A stretch of 64,000 bases of DNA from Talpa occidentalis (GCF_014898055.3 NW_023601104.1:47304699-47368698); one strand, 5' to 3'. Shown: positions 11,079 to 23,632, numbered from the stretch's first letter. The notes: generated by a model from the sequence alone, not told the origin. Program-made: numbers and translations.

Positions 11079-11450
11079 CATTAAAAAGGCAAAGCATGTT
11101 TATTTGGGATCAAAGAATTGTAACTCAGAGAGCACAGGTTCCGGTTAGGAATCGAGTCCCCAGGAGGGATCTGGGTTGGAAAGTTTCTTACAAAGAGTAA
11201 AAGAAGGACAAGGTAATGGGAGATAAAGTAATATCAGGTGAAGGAGTCAAGGTAAAATGGTCAGGTGGAGAAGTCACAAAGTAAAAAGAGGTTAAAATTC
11301 TTGTTATCAGTCTTTAAAGCAGGACATTCTCCTTTTTCTTGGCTTCTTGAAATGTTGAAGGTTTAACTCCAACATCTTTTTCTGCACTGTCTCTCTGACT
11401 CTCTGACCTTATATATAGTGGCTCTAGAGATGTCAACTTTTTGTAAAGTG
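11079..11450 (-). repeat. Unclassified LTR-like sequence
   Basis: AAGCATGTTTATTTGGGATC at the left and TTATATATAG near 11415 read like an antisense LTR (tail and TATA box). No target duplication is visible. Confidence 0.3.
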
Positions 11451-11880
11451 CATTAAATTAGGTGATTAACAAAGCCTTGGGGCAGTCTTGCATGTCCTGA
11501 GGAAGTAGCAAAGAGCTTTGGAAGGAATCAGGCATATATGCATCTGTTTCATTCTGTTATCTTTGTTTTGGCACCAATTACATACTTCTATTCTCTCAGG
11601 ACCCAAATATTTAATCTTGAGACATTTAGCTAATATGTGAAAATAGTAAAATGTGTATTCATTTCTGCTAAAACAGAAATAATTTGGAAAAAAAAATGCT
11701 GTCAACATAGGTAAGAAGTTCAGGAAAGAAAGAAAAGTACAAAACTGAATGGATAAGTCAGAAAACCATAAAATATTAATGTTGGAAGTTGCTATAAAAT
11801 AGTGGTCAGAAGAGTAAAAATGGTGGTGGTACAATGCAGAAGAGTAAAAAAGTCTTCACAAATCATTGGTTCATAAGTGA

Positions 11881-12148
11881 GAGAAAGGAAGAGAGGGAAG
11901 AAAGGAGGGAGGGAGGGAGGAAGGAGGAAGGGAGGAAGGAGGAGGGAGGGAGGGAGGAAGGGAAGAAGGAAGGAAGGAAGAAGAAGGAAGGGAAGGAAGA
12001 AGAAGGAAGGAAGAAGAAGAAGGAAGGAAGGAAGGAAGGAAGGAAGGAAGGAGGAAGGAAGGAAGGAAGAAGAAGGAAGGAAGGAAGGAAGGAAGGAAGG
12101 AAGGAAGGAAGGAAGGAAGGAAGGAAGGAAGGAAGGAAGGAAGGAAGA
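11881..12148. repeat. GGAA/GAAG-rich microsatellite
   Basis: About 270 bases of GGAA, GGAG and GAAGAA units on the + strand, ending in roughly 18 pure GGAA units. All ORFs across it are repeat translations. Confidence 0.97.
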
Positions 12149-12194
12149 GTATAATGAAGAGTGACATTATTTCCAGGGTTTCTCTTTGTGGTAA

Positions 12195-12325
12195 TCAAAA
12201 TGTCCTAAAATGAGATTATGGTGATTTTTGAGCAAATCTGTAATTATCATTACACTGTACATCTAACATGGGTGAATTTTACATGTATAATTATATCTTA
12301 ATAAAAATGATTTATAAAAGTTAAA
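12195..12325 (+). mobile_element. Old L1 3'-end remnant
   Basis: 'cactgtacatctaacatgggtgaatttta...attatatcttaataaaaa' is the classic end of older mammalian L1s. It lies just after the GGAA microsatellite. Confidence 0.55.
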
Positions 12326-12879
12326 AAGAAAAGTCTGATAAATTCAGGAGTTTGCCAAACACTGACAAGCTAGAGAACTGCATTGTTCTGATGGCTAGAA
12401 AGATGGGTGAACATTGAAGAGTTAATTGAGGATCTTGAAGAAATAGTGACTTTCAAAGATCGTCTCCCCCCTACTTGCACCAGATCTTTCCTTTGCTAGA
12501 AAGCTCTTATCACTCCTCCACCCACTCCCACCTTCATATTCACAAGACTGCTCCTCTAGATCATTTATATTTCTGGTTCATAAAACACTTCTCTGAATGC
12601 TTAATCTAGAATAGTCACCCATTCACTCTATATTTCCTATATATTATTACACACTATGTTTTAACTCTTGCATTGCAGCTTTAACTATCGGATGTGTTTA
12701 TGACTTGAAAGTGTTTATTTATTTGAAAAATCAAAACCCTCAATACTCATAACTTATTTTCTACATAAATATGATTTTATTCTTCTGCTATCTTCACTAA
12801 CAAAATTTTATTATTCCTCTGTCTTCTTTGACATTATTTTTTTTAGGAAACTATTGTCCAAAAAGATACATTGTAATTA

Positions 12880-14440
12880 TTTAAAGTAGTTTTATTTATA
12901 ATTTACATAGAATAAAATTCACCCATTCTAGATCTACAATGAGATGGCAGCTACTATATTTATAGACTTGTACCAATTCATTACATTCTAACTTTAGGAC
13001 ATTTTGATTACTCCAAAAAAAGAAAAGTTGTCCCCATTAGCAGTCACTCCCCATCTCTTCCTGACAGCCCTAGAAAACCACTAATCATTTTCTGTTTCTA
13101 TAGATTGGCCTATTCTGAACATTTCCTATAAATGGAATCATGCAATATGTGATCTCTGTGTCTTATTTCTTTCACTGAATATAATGTTTTTGAGTCTCAT
13201 CAATCTTTTAGCATGTATCAGCATTTCATTCCTTTGGATTGTTTAATAGTATTCCTTGTGTGACTATACTAATTTTTTTTCTCCATTCACCAGTTAATAG
13301 ACATTTGGGATTGGGATATTTCTCCTGTAGGGTTATTAGTAACAGTGCTGCTATGAACATTTGTGTACAAGTCTCTATGTGAGCATATACTGTCATTATT
13401 TTTTTACAGAGATTCTTAAGACTAAATTAAAATTAGACTTGCTGCATCATATGGTTACTCTATGTTTAATACTGTAAGAAACTGCCAAACTGTGCTTTTA
13501 ACCATTTAACATCTGCAGGAGCAATACATGAAGGTTCTGACTTGTCCACATTTGCCAACACTTTTTTTTTAACTGTCACAATTCTAGAGATTATATTTTA
13601 TTTGACCTTTGGAGTTTTTAATTGGAATTTCCCTACTGTCTAATGAAATTGAGCTTTTATGTGCTTATTAGCCATTCAGTCCTTTGTCCTTTCATTCAGT
13701 TGCTTGTCTTCTTATTCTTGAATTATAAGTTCTTCTTTTATTTTAAAGATTTATTTATTAATGCATACAAGAACTGGGGTACAGGCCAGAGGTGCAGGAG
13801 ATTTAAGAGAATTTACCAGAGACAGAGTGGGGAGCAGAACAGGTGGATCTATTGAAAAACACTGCTGAGGGGAGTGGGAGGCAAAACAGGAGAGGTCTGC
13901 TGTGCCATGTGGGTTGCTCCCTGGCCGGCCAGGTATTGAACTAGTGTTGCAGTGGCTGACAATAGCTTGATAGCCCTGTTCCTAACCCCTGCGCCACCAA
14001 GGAGGCTCCAGTAAGTTCTTAATATATTCTAGATCCAGGTCCCTTATCAAACTGTGTGATTTTCAAATATTATCATCCATCCTATGTGTTTATCTTCTAC
14101 CTTTATTAGTGGTATCCTTTGAAGTGTAAATGTTTTTAATATAGATGAAGTTCAGTTTATTAGAATCTTTCTTTTATCATCTGTGCTTTGAATCTAAGAA
14201 TTCATTAACTAACCCAAGTAATGTTATAAATTCCAATTTCTAATTGCTCTAATTGCTAGCATGTAAAAATACAATTAATTTCTGTGTTTTGACCCTATAT
14301 TAAAAAACCTTGTTTAACTCATATTATCTCTAGTAGTTTGTAGGTTCTGCCAGAATTTTACATAGACATGTTATCTACAAATAAAGTTTTACCTATTCCT
14401 TTCCTCTATAAATGCCTTTATTTTCCTTTAAAGGTTTTGC
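12880..14440 (-). mobile_element. Old L1 fragment, split by a SINE
   Basis: Antisense L1 3' text such as 'tagattggcctattctgaacatttcctataaatggaatcat' and 'gtgctgctatgaacattt'. The SINE at 13735-14010 interrupts it and the L1 text resumes afterwards. Confidence 0.75.
13735..14010 (-). mobile_element. tRNA-derived SINE, type B, inside an L1
   Basis: Diverged antisense copy. TAAGTTCTT repeats at 13726-13734 and 14012-14020 as a probable target duplication. Confidence 0.85.
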
Positions 14441-14689
14441 TCTTAATATCAGTTTTTGTGCTTTTCATCATTTGTTTGTATTAATCTAACACGTGGCATA
14501 TGAACTAACGAAAGCATATGTTCTAAATGAATCTTAAGTTTGTATACATTTTCCTTTGGGAGATGTCCAGTCTTCCTTTGCACCAGTTTCTTGCAATGAA
14601 TCAGTTGTTTTCCTGAATAGCTGGACTCAATAATAGGGTAAATATTTAGATGGCAAACACCATAATATATCAAATAACTATAAATCTAA

Positions 14690-15740
14690 AATCTCCTGTG
14701 CTGTCGTCACTATGATAGATGATAATTGGGGTGCTTTTATAGGAGCTAGCTTCTATAACCAATTATTTACAGCAATAAAACTTCAGAGCACTCAAAGGAT
14801 CAGACAGCATATAGTTAGAGGCTATGTTGCCACAGACTTTACAAATAAGACACAACAACTCTCTTTTGCTCTAAATCTTTCTATTACTCTAAAGCCTCTC
14901 AATGCTACAAATGACATTGCTTGATGCCAAACCATTAGTGATACCAAAAAGACTATCACACTATTTGACAGTTTCTGGGAGGTATGTTAACGGAAAACAG
15001 ATCATTTAGTGGCCCTCAATGACTGGTATTGGTTTTGTGATACAAAAGCCTACTGGCCACTACCTGAAAACTGGGCAAGGATTAAGGTTACTTGGTAAAA
15101 TGATGCCAAACATTAATCAGAGTTTATTTTAGACATCAGTGTCATCTCTTGGAAAAGAAATATTTAGGTAACAATTAAGCAAGGGAAAAAACCTAGAGCT
15201 TGATTAGATTCCCAAATCCTCTCTACTTAAGGGGGATTCTTAACTGATTTTGTTTCTCCTCAGTTCTCTAGAATACATGCTTTACAAAAGACCCAGAAAA
15301 TTGGGAGGATTTTACACACTATGTTTCAGAGAATAGCAGAAGTGTTGTATAATGCCATCTGGACTATTGAACTCCTTGCCTAGGAGTAGGTTCATAAAAT
15401 TGAACTTAGTGCTTCAGAATAGAGTCACATAGATATGATATTGGGCTCTCAAAGGGAAACTCGTGCTGTGTTAATGTGTGTATCATGTGTTTACATGCCT
15501 ACATATATCTCTGCAATCTTTAAAGCTAAAAAAATGATCAAGGAGGCAAACAAAGAAATATGATATCTTCACAGTGGTGTAGGCTATTCTCTTGATTTAA
15601 TTTTGGTACCCTTGATCCCTGGTGAGAAGTGAACTTTGAAGTCCAAACATGATCCTTGTCTTAGCATCTGTCTGTGATGCTATGTTCATGTATGTTTTTC
15701 CAGAGTGTTACATGATGCTGTAAAGCCAGTGTGCCATCAA
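14690..15740 (+). pseudogene. Eroded endogenous retrovirus env-like relic
   Basis: A 70-codon open stretch (14712-14924), then interrupted frames, read like a retroviral envelope. Cues are an IVRGY/NKTQQLSFALN segment, a WYWFC..AYWPLPENW segment near 15020-15080 that resembles the WYW-C-G...LPP-W motif of envelope surface subunits, and a later AE..NAIWTIELL segment like a TM heptad region. Several stops break it. A polypurine tract about 1 kb downstream supports an ERV 3' end. It cannot make a protein. Confidence 0.4.
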
Positions 15741-15798
15741 ATGATTCAATAAACAATGGTAGTAGAACAAAACAAAAACAACATTAACAACAACAGGG

Positions 15799-16542
15799 GG
15801 AAATGCAAATCAAAACTACCATGACATACCATCTCACACCAGTGAGAATGGCACATATTAAAAAAACTAGCAACAACAAATGTTGGCAAGGATGTGGAGA
15901 AAAAGGAACTCTCCTGCACTGTTGGTGGAAGTGCAAACTGGTCCAACCACTATGGAGAGCTGTGTGGAGATTTCTGGACCTACTAAACATAGAGCTTCCA
16001 TATGATCCAGCAATTCCACTCCTAGGTATTTACCCAAAGGACACAGAAACATCAATTCCAAAGAGCACCTGCACCCCTATGTTTATAGCAGCACTGTTTA
16101 CAATAGCTAAGCTTTGGAAACAACCCAAATACCCAAAAATAGATGACTGGATCAAGAAGATGTGGTACATATATACCATGGAATATTACTCAGCATTCAA
16201 AAAAGAGAAACACATGCAATTTGCAGCAACATGGATGGCGCTGGAAGGGATCATGCTCAGTGAAATAAGCCAGAAAGAAAAAGAAAAATACCGGATGGTC
16301 TCACTCATAGCAGGAATCTAGAAAACTTAAATAAGGGACCAGGAAAAAGAATAACTATAAGAAAGAAAATATCAAAATCAACAAACAACTATGAACAAGA
16401 GACATTCTATGGAGGGTGGGGGGTGGGGAGGGGAGGGATTGGGGTCAAAATAAGGGGATTGCAATTGTATGGGGACTATAAAAATAAAATTTATTTTAAA
16501 AAAATAATAAAGTTTAAAATTCTCAGATGTAAAAAAAAAAAA
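15799..16542 (+). mobile_element. L1 retrotransposon, 5'-truncated, 3' end of ORF2 plus 3' UTR
   Basis: The open frame 15803-16321 is the C terminus of L1 ORF2 ([15 protein letters not shown], then [28 protein letters not shown]). It is followed by a G-rich 3' UTR and poly(A). The duplication AACAACAACAGGG flanks it (15786-15798 and 16543-16555). It is inserted in the ERV relic. Confidence 0.93.
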
Positions 16543-16686
16543 AACAACAACAGGGAATCTAGATATTTATAGAGATTGAAAAATTAAAACCCACTCCCAG
16601 AAATCTGTTCACAACTATGCCCCCTCAAATAAAATGGCCTATAGAGGTGAATTGTCTATTCTTCAGTTTAAATTGAAAATTACCAC

Positions 16687-16697
16687 AAAGGGGGGAA
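16687..16697 (+). other. ERV polypurine tract and probable start of a degraded 3' LTR
   Basis: AAAGGGGGGAA matches retroviral polypurine tracts. The text after it (about 16700-16900) may be LTR but is too eroded to delimit. It lies where a 3' LTR junction is expected after the env-like relic. Confidence 0.5.
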
Positions 16698-16914
16698 TAT
16701 TGAGAACCACCTATATGCATCCAGTTTGCTGTCTGTACTAAGATGACTTCATTATTATGCTATCTTCATAATAACACCTAACTTTTCCACTGTCCTCTCC
16801 AACTTTATTTTACAATTTTAAAAATCTCTTGGGCAGAAAGGTGAATGTTGCAAAGGAACTTGCAACAACTAAACTTGCAGGAACTAAAATCAGACTCTTC
16901 AACTTAGTATCAAA

Positions 16915-18660
16915 AGTACTAACTGCTTTTTTCATTGAAGTACAATTGGTATAGCATGGTATTTGTTTCAAGTGTGAGACATAGTGATTTAACATTTGTA
17001 CACACTGCAAAATTACATCAATGATAAGTCAGGTTACCATCTATCACCATAGAAAGTTACAAAGAATTTTTTCTTGTGAAGAGAACTTTCAGGGGGCCTC
17101 CCTGATGGCCCAGGGAGTAAAGTCTCAGCACTATCAAGCTATAGCTGCCCCTTGCCAGGTAGCTAACCCGAATGGCTCAGCAGACCTTTCCTGTATTGCC
17201 TGCTGCTCCCCTCAGCAGTGTGTCTCAGTAGATCCGCCTGTTCTGCTCCCCACTCTTTCTCGCTGGTGAATTCTCTCACCCCCTGCACCTCTGGCCCACA
17301 CCCCAGTTTTTGTATGCATAAATAAATAAAATAAATATTATTTTAAAAAGAGAGAATTTTCAAGATTTACTCTTAGCAACTTTCAAATATACACTACTAT
17401 TGAATATACTATTGAATATAATCAACATACAGCACATACATTGCATCCCCGTGACTTTATTTTGTAATTAGAAATTTGTACCTCTTAATCCCTATCATGC
17501 TTTTTGCCTACCCTCCAAAAACTCTGCCTTCTAGCAACCACAAATATGTTCTTTCTATCTATGTGTTTTGTTTCATTTTGTTTGCTCATTTGTTTGTTTT
17601 TTCAATTCTATCTGTAAGTAAAATCACATGGCATTTGTCTTCCTGTGACTTTTTTCACAGTGTAATACCTTCAGGGCTGATCCATGCTTTTGTAAATCGC
17701 AAGATACTATTCTTTTTTTCTGACTGAAAAATGTTCATTGTATACTGCCTTTTCTTCATCCAGTCATCCATTTATTGACACTTAAGTTCTTTCCATATCT
17801 TGATTGTTGTAAATAATACTGCAATGTATTTTTTTGAATTAGCATTTTCATTTTCTATAGATAAATAGCCTGAGGTAGCATTGCTGGAGCATATGCCAGT
17901 TTGTTTTTTTTTTAATTTTTTGAGCAACCTTCATATTGTTTTCCCATAGAAGGTTCACTAATTAGCATTTCCACCAACAAATCACAAGGGTTCCCTTTTC
18001 CATGGACTCACTAACACTTGTTATTTGTGTCTTTTTGAAAGTAGTCATTCTTAACAGGTATAATGTAAATATCTCACTGGGGTTTTGACTTGAATTTCCC
18101 AGATAATATTGAGCATCTTTTCATATGCCTGCCAGCCATCTGTATATCTTCTTTGGGGAAATATTTGTTGAAATCTTCTGCCAGTTTTTATTGAATTGTC
18201 TATTTTTGGTATTAAATTGTATTTGTTCTTCTTAAAAATATGATTTTCAAATAACTTCTCCCATTTAGTAAGTAGCTTTTATGTTTTGTTCAATGTTTTC
18301 TTTGCTCTGCAGAAGCTTTTTGGTTTGATGTAGTCCCATTTGTTTATTTTTGCTGTTGTTGCCCTTGTCTTTGGTGTTAAATCTGAAAACTCACAGTGAG
18401 GAATTAACTGCCTGTGCTTTCTTCCAAGGGTTTTATAGTTTCAGGTTTTGCATGGTAGTCTTTAATCCATTTTGAGTTAATTTTTTTGTATGGTGTAAAA
18501 TAGTGTTCCAGTTTCATTCTTTTGCATGTGGCTATCCACTTTCCCCAACACCATTTATGAAAGAGACTGTCTTCTCCTTTGTATATTTCTGCCTCTTTTA
18601 TCATAAGTTTATTGACCATATATTTGTGGGTTTCTTTCTGAGAAATACTTAATTACAACT
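16915..18660 (-). mobile_element. Old L1 fragment, split by a SINE
   Basis: Antisense L1 3' UTR and ORF2 text ('taagtcaggttaccatctatcacc', 'cctcttaatccctatcat', 'tagtcccatttgtttattttt'), with a SINE at 17092-17350 inside. Frames are broken throughout. Confidence 0.78.
17092..17350 (+). mobile_element. tRNA-derived SINE, type B, old copy
   Basis: Diverged body inside an antisense L1. AGAGAACTTTCA / AGAGAATTTTCA (one mismatch) flanks it at 17080-17091 and 17351-17362. Confidence 0.87.
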
Positions 18661-18707
18661 ACTCAGATCTCTTTTTAAAGCCCTTGATTTAAAATCTTTA
18701 CCTTGCT

Positions 18708-18953
18708 GGGTCTCCCCTGGTGGCGCAGGCGGTTGAGCACCATGCTCTGCAGCGCCGATTCAATCCCGGCTGGTTGGCGAGGGTCCCACATGGCGCGGCA
18801 GACCTCTCCTGTCTCGCCCACTGCTCCCCTCAGCAGTGTATTTCATCACTCTGCCTGTTCTGTTCCTTGCTCTGTCTCTGGTGAATCCTCTCACCCTCCC
18901 GCACATCTGGCCTGTACCCCAGTTCTTATATAAATAAATAAATCTTTAAAAAA
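18708..18953 (+). mobile_element. tRNA-derived SINE
   Basis: Has GGCGCAGGCGGTTGAGC, and lacks part of the region between the two promoter boxes. The exact duplication AAAATCTTTACCTTGCT lies at 18691-18707 and 18954-18970. Confidence 0.92.
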
Positions 18954-19694
18954 AAAATCTTTACCTTGCTTTGTCCACCAATCTTAAACTTTTATATTAT
19001 CATTATTACCAAATCCTAACCAAGTCTTCCCACTTCTATTTAAGATTAACTTAACTTAAACACTAGAATTTCTTGCTCTCTCCCTTTAGTGATAGAATGA
19101 GGGCTCTGTCAAAGTTTTATTTTCCTTTATCAAGCTAGGAACAAATACTATTTTGTCAAGAAATTGGCATTATTTTGAAGGAAACTTTCAACAATTTGAT
19201 TATAGATTTCTATTCCACTATTGTGTATGCTACTTGAGATTAGAGGCCTTGCTTTATTTGTTCATCACCAAATCTCCAATGGCTAGAATAGTTCCTACAG
19301 TATGGGGAACTCAATAAATATTTGTTAAGTGAAAGAATGAGTGTTAAAAGCATTAGAGGAACTGATAAAAATTGTCTACAGAAGTCAGTAAAGATGGAGG
19401 AAAGCATTAGCAAGTTGTAATCCTCATAAATTTGAACTGTTTCAACAAAGAAACTGCTGAATTACTTAATTTGTTTAATACAATTGTGAAACTATATCCC
19501 ATACTACTGTATACATTATAGATTTATATACCCACTATACATGGAAATTAATAGGGATTTTAGGGAAGGTTTAGTTTGCTTAATCATAACCTTCTTTTTT
19601 TAAGTTTAGAACCTAATTCCCTTGCAAGATGTAATTCTACATACACACATTGAATTGTTCCTAAAAGAGAAGCATATTAAAGATTGGTCTTCTT

Positions 19695-20228
19695 CCTACT
19701 AAACATAGAGCTTCCATATGATCCAGCAATTCCACTCCTAGGTATTTACCCAAAGGACACAGAAACATCAATTCCAAAGAACACCTGCACCCCTATGTTT
19801 ATAGCAGCACTGTTTACAATAGCTAAGCTTTGGAAACAACCCAAATGCCCAAAAATAGATGACTGGATCAAGAAGATGTGGTCCATATATACCATGGAAT
19901 ATTACTCAGCATTCAAAAAAGATAAACACATGCAATTTGCAGCAACATGGATGGCGCTGGAAGGGATCATGCTCAGCGAAATAAGCCAAAAAGAAAAAGA
20001 AAAATACCGGATGGTCTCACTCATAGCAGGAATCTAGAAAACTTAAATAAGGGACCAGGAAAACGAATAACTATAAGAAAGTGAAAATCAAAATCAACAA
20101 AAAACTATGAACCAGAGACACTTTTAGGGGGTGGGGGCGAGAGGGGAGGGATTGGGGTCAGAATGGGGGGGCTGCAATTGTATGGGGAATACAACAATAA
20201 AATTTATTATTAAAAAAAAAAAAATAAA
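19695..20228 (+). mobile_element. L1 retrotransposon, 5'-truncated, recent
   Basis: Nearly identical to the last ~520 bases of the 15799 copy, with an intact 117-codon C-terminal ORF2 frame. The 17-bp duplication TAAAGATTGGTCTTCTT lies at 19678-19694 and 20229-20245. The downstream copy abuts an LTR. Confidence 0.94.
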
Positions 20229-20244
20229 TAAAGATTGGTCTTCT

Positions 20245-20840
20245 TGTTACAGGGAACTTCATGAAAGGGGGAGGTGCTATTTCTCTACTAACATGCAGAC
20301 ACCTTTGATTACAAGTCCCAGTATACCATGAACTAGACTTCCTGGATGGGGGGCAGCTGGGAAGGAGAAAATTGGAACAAAGGGAAGAGGAGACACATGG
20401 GAGTAAACACATGGGGTAGAGGCATGTAAAAACACTTGGAAGAGTGTGGGAGAGAGGCATTGTGGGCAGGCTGCTCCTGGTCCTTGGTAGAGGCAATGCC
20501 AGCAGTTCACTTCTAGCTCTCCTGCTGCCCAAGCTCTCTGAAACTTGCTTAACCCACTTTCCTGTAGTTCCTTTCCAGAAAGTAACATAAACATATGGTA
20601 AGATTTCAGGCCCCAGCAGACCCACTTTAGACCAAACCTGTTTGGCTGGGGGCCAAACCTGTTTGCCCATGAGGGGATGGGTAATTTTTAGAGTTTATTG
20701 GAAAATTATTATTTGAAATCCTTTCTTTGCTCTCTGTGCACACCAATCCTATTAAAAATCTTTCATACTAAAAGTATGCTTCCCTGAACATTGTATGCAG
20801 GGATGGCTGGAACCCTTTATAGAGTATACACTCCTTAACA
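20245..20840 (+). repeat. LTR-like element, third related family (3' end uncertain)
   Basis: Starts TGTTACAGGGAAC and shares motifs with the first family (GAGGGGATGGGTAA; the CTGCTCCTGGTCCTTGG stretch). It probably ends at CCTTAACA. I could not find a target duplication. It adjoins an L1 insertion whose duplication ends at the LTR start. Confidence 0.6.
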
Positions 20841-22495
20841 GTTTGGGGTCTCTGAATACCTCTCTGTCACATGCTAATATCCTTTATTAGCTCTTTCCAA
20901 TTTGCAGGGGATAGTAAAATAACCTATCTTTTATGAAAGGATGCTCCTAAAGTGATGATGAAATACATTTATTGTCTTTTGGTATTCTTCCTTGTGTTAA
21001 GGGTTGAATTGTATGACCCTACAGAAGCTATGGTGGAGTACTAACTTCCCGTACTTCAGACTGTGACCTTATTTGGAGCTAGAATCTTTGCAGAAGTAAT
21101 AAAGTTAAAATTAGGTCATTAGGGTGGATTCAAATCCAATATAACAAGTTCCCTAAAACAGGAGTGGCAGGTAGGTGAGGGACTGGATGCAGATTGAGAG
21201 AATGCCATTTGAAGATAAAGGCAAAGATATGTCCACAAACCAATTAATGCTGAAAATTACTAGCAAATCAGTAGAAGCTGGGCATAGTCATAGAACAGTC
21301 TTCCTCACACTTTAGGAGAAACGAACTGCCACACTTGATCTGAAACTTTTAGCCCACAGAATGGTGAGATAATAAATTTCTGTGGTTGAACTGTTTGTGA
21401 TATTTTGTTAAACACAACATCAGTTTACTGACCTCTAAAATTCAAAACCTAGAAACTGTTCTTTAGAGATTATCTAATTACTCTTAAACTTCTTGCATTA
21501 CTTTACGCTCTTAAACACTGTAGACACCAAAATATTTTGTTTATGTGACTTATATTAGAAATTATAATAGAGAAATTTTAATGTGTATATTTCATTTTAA
21601 AATAACAATAATATACCCATTACACTTTAATGTAGATATTTTTATTTTCCAAAACAAAAATATCTAGGGAGAAGTATGGAATTGCTTTATATTTATGCAA
21701 ATCTCTTATATGTGACTTAATAAGTACAATTAGATTCTCATATCAGTTTTTCCATTCAATCTGTTGTAATATCACACCTTAGGTAGCCTCCAGGAAACTC
21801 CATTATACACTTGTGAGAGAATGCAAGTGAAAAAAAAAAGCAATCTTACTATTATGTAAATGATTTGACCTCAAGGACCACATTTCAAGAATTGCGGATT
21901 TAATTCAACCTTCAGGCTAGTGCCGGGACTCCTCTCTGTACTAACCTGACAAAGCCTTTACCAAAACCTTGCTGATATCTTAGGTCCTTTAACAAATTAA
22001 CATCCTACAGTTCTATAGATGAGAAAACATATTTCTCATAAAAACCAACTATATGATTATCAGATTATTTTAGGTTACAGTTCTTATAGCTACTCTGATC
22101 TCTTAAGGGGTGTGTGGATTAAAATGTTGTCATGTAAAACAACAGATATTGTATGCAAACAAACTTTAAAAAATCCAGTTCTGCCTTCTGGGGTCTTGGT
22201 TAAATTGCTTAACTGCATGAAGTCCTAGTTTCACCATATATTTTCTTTTTCAGGATTAAGTAAATCAATGTTTTGATAGCTTTAGGTCAGTTTTTGGAAT
22301 ATTGAAAATATTGGATAAATGTGAGTTCCCTTACATTTTCGAAATCATATGTCTTTCATTATTTAATCTAATTTATTTACTATCCCCTGATTGCTCCTTT
22401 ATGAAACTGCACACATTCACTTGGTATCTACTACTGTATAAATAATAAAAAAGATGTGAGCCACCTCTGAGATACCAAATTTGCTAAACCCAAAC
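20841..22495. other. Intergenic, one old LTR, otherwise unassigned
   Basis: Apart from the MaLR-like block at 21000-21420 this is AT-rich unique sequence. Confidence 0.6.
21000..21420. repeat. Ancient MaLR/MLT-like LTR (tentative)
   Basis: Contains the mammal-wide phrases 'tgaccttatttgga', 'tttgcagaagtaataaagtt' and 'ggtcattagggtgg'. The same family appears in the opposite orientation at 53380 and 63220. The class name is from memory and uncertain. Confidence 0.5.
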
Positions 22496-22956
22496 TGTTA
22501 TAGAGCAGCCCCAATATTAAACGGGTTCCTGGCTGTGGGTCCTCACCCCCGCGCTTTAAAGGGACTTATTAATACTCTACTACAGACACACACAAAAGGT
22601 TAATAAAAGGTTTATTTACAAGAGAAAAGGAAATAAGGAAAATGTACAACTCAGGGAGAAAATAGGGAAATAAAGTCTTTAATGCGTCCTACCCGATCCG
22701 ACGACCTGGAAACCCAAAGTCACTCTCAGAGCTGGCCGGACGAGAGCCAAAATGGGGAACCCCCCCCCCCCAAAGCCCATGTGTCTGCCTTTTATATCCA
22801 CCTGGCTGCTTAACCCCACCCTCAGGTCCCAGCTACCTTCCCTTTGGTGGTGATAGGATTTGGAGTTTCCAGTGTCTTAGGCTTTGACCTGGGGTGGGGG
22901 TGGAGTCCACAAAGCCTGTATGGAATTAGCTTTGGGACATCCTTTTCCCCCTAACA
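22496..22956 (-). repeat. Solo LTR, second family
   Basis: 461 bases, reverse complement of the 4989 element, with the exact duplication AAAC (22492-22495 and 22957-22960). It is followed at once by a 35-base A-run. Confidence 0.92.
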
Positions 22957-22960
22957 AAAC

Positions 22961-22963
<3 letters not shown>

Positions 22964-22998
<35 letters not shown>
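22964..22998 (+). repeat. Poly(A) run, 35 bases
   Basis: Uninterrupted A-run starting a few bases after the target duplication of the 22496 LTR. No processed gene body precedes it other than the LTR. Confidence 0.95.
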
Positions 22999-23002
<4 letters not shown>

Positions 23003-23298
23003 AGGTAGGGTTAGATAGCAAATATTGTTATTAGCTTACTGCAAGTTTTCGCTATACTTTCAGTTTATTAATTTAGGTTAAGTACACATATAACTTATTA
23101 AAGCTAATCCTTTAGCACTTTATTATGCTTTCACTAAAATGGATAAATTTTTCAGTTGGCCAAGGCAAAAAGTAGACAGCATGTCACTAAGAAATGTATC
23201 ATTCACTCTGCAGGAAAGAGAAAAAGAGCAGGAGACTAAGGAAGGAAATGTGAGTATAATTACCATTATAAGTATCCTCTCATTTAAAATTCACTACA

Positions 23299-23619
23299 GG
23301 GCCTCCCCGGTGGCGCAGCGGTTGAGCGCTGGGTTGCGAAGCTTCCCGCAGCCTCTGCAGCGCCAGTTCGATCCCCGGCTGCTCCCCGGACACCGGAGGA
23401 GGGTCCCACATGGCGCGCAGACCTCTCCTGCCGCCCGCTGCTCCCCTCAGCAGTGTACTTCAGTCCTTCTGCCTGCTCTGCTCCCCGCTCTGGCTCTGGT
23501 GAATTCTCTCTCACCCTCCCGCGCTTCTGACTGTACCCAGTGCTTGTATCAATTAATCAATCAATCAATCAATCTGTATAAATAAATAAATAAATCTTTA
23601 AAAAAAAATAAAATAAAAT
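23299..23619 (+). mobile_element. tRNA-derived SINE, type A, well preserved
   Basis: Close to consensus (GGCGCAGCGGTTGAGCGC; AGTTCGATCCCCGG). It has an expanded ATCAATCAATCA/AAATAAAT tail. The duplication AAAATTCACTACA lies at 23286-23298 and 23620-23632. Confidence 0.93.
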
Positions 23620-23632
23620 AAAATTCACTACA

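Noticed and set aside
11834..12198. Several long ORFs in both strands across 11.8-12.2 kb
   Set aside because: All are translations of the GGAA microsatellite.
15803..16321. 172-codon ORF as a host gene
   Set aside because: It is the C-terminal end of L1 ORF2 in a 5'-truncated insertion with target duplications.
22496..22998. Processed pseudogene suggested by the 35-base A-run
   Set aside because: The preceding sequence is an antisense solo LTR with its own exact 4-bp duplication, so the A-run is separate.
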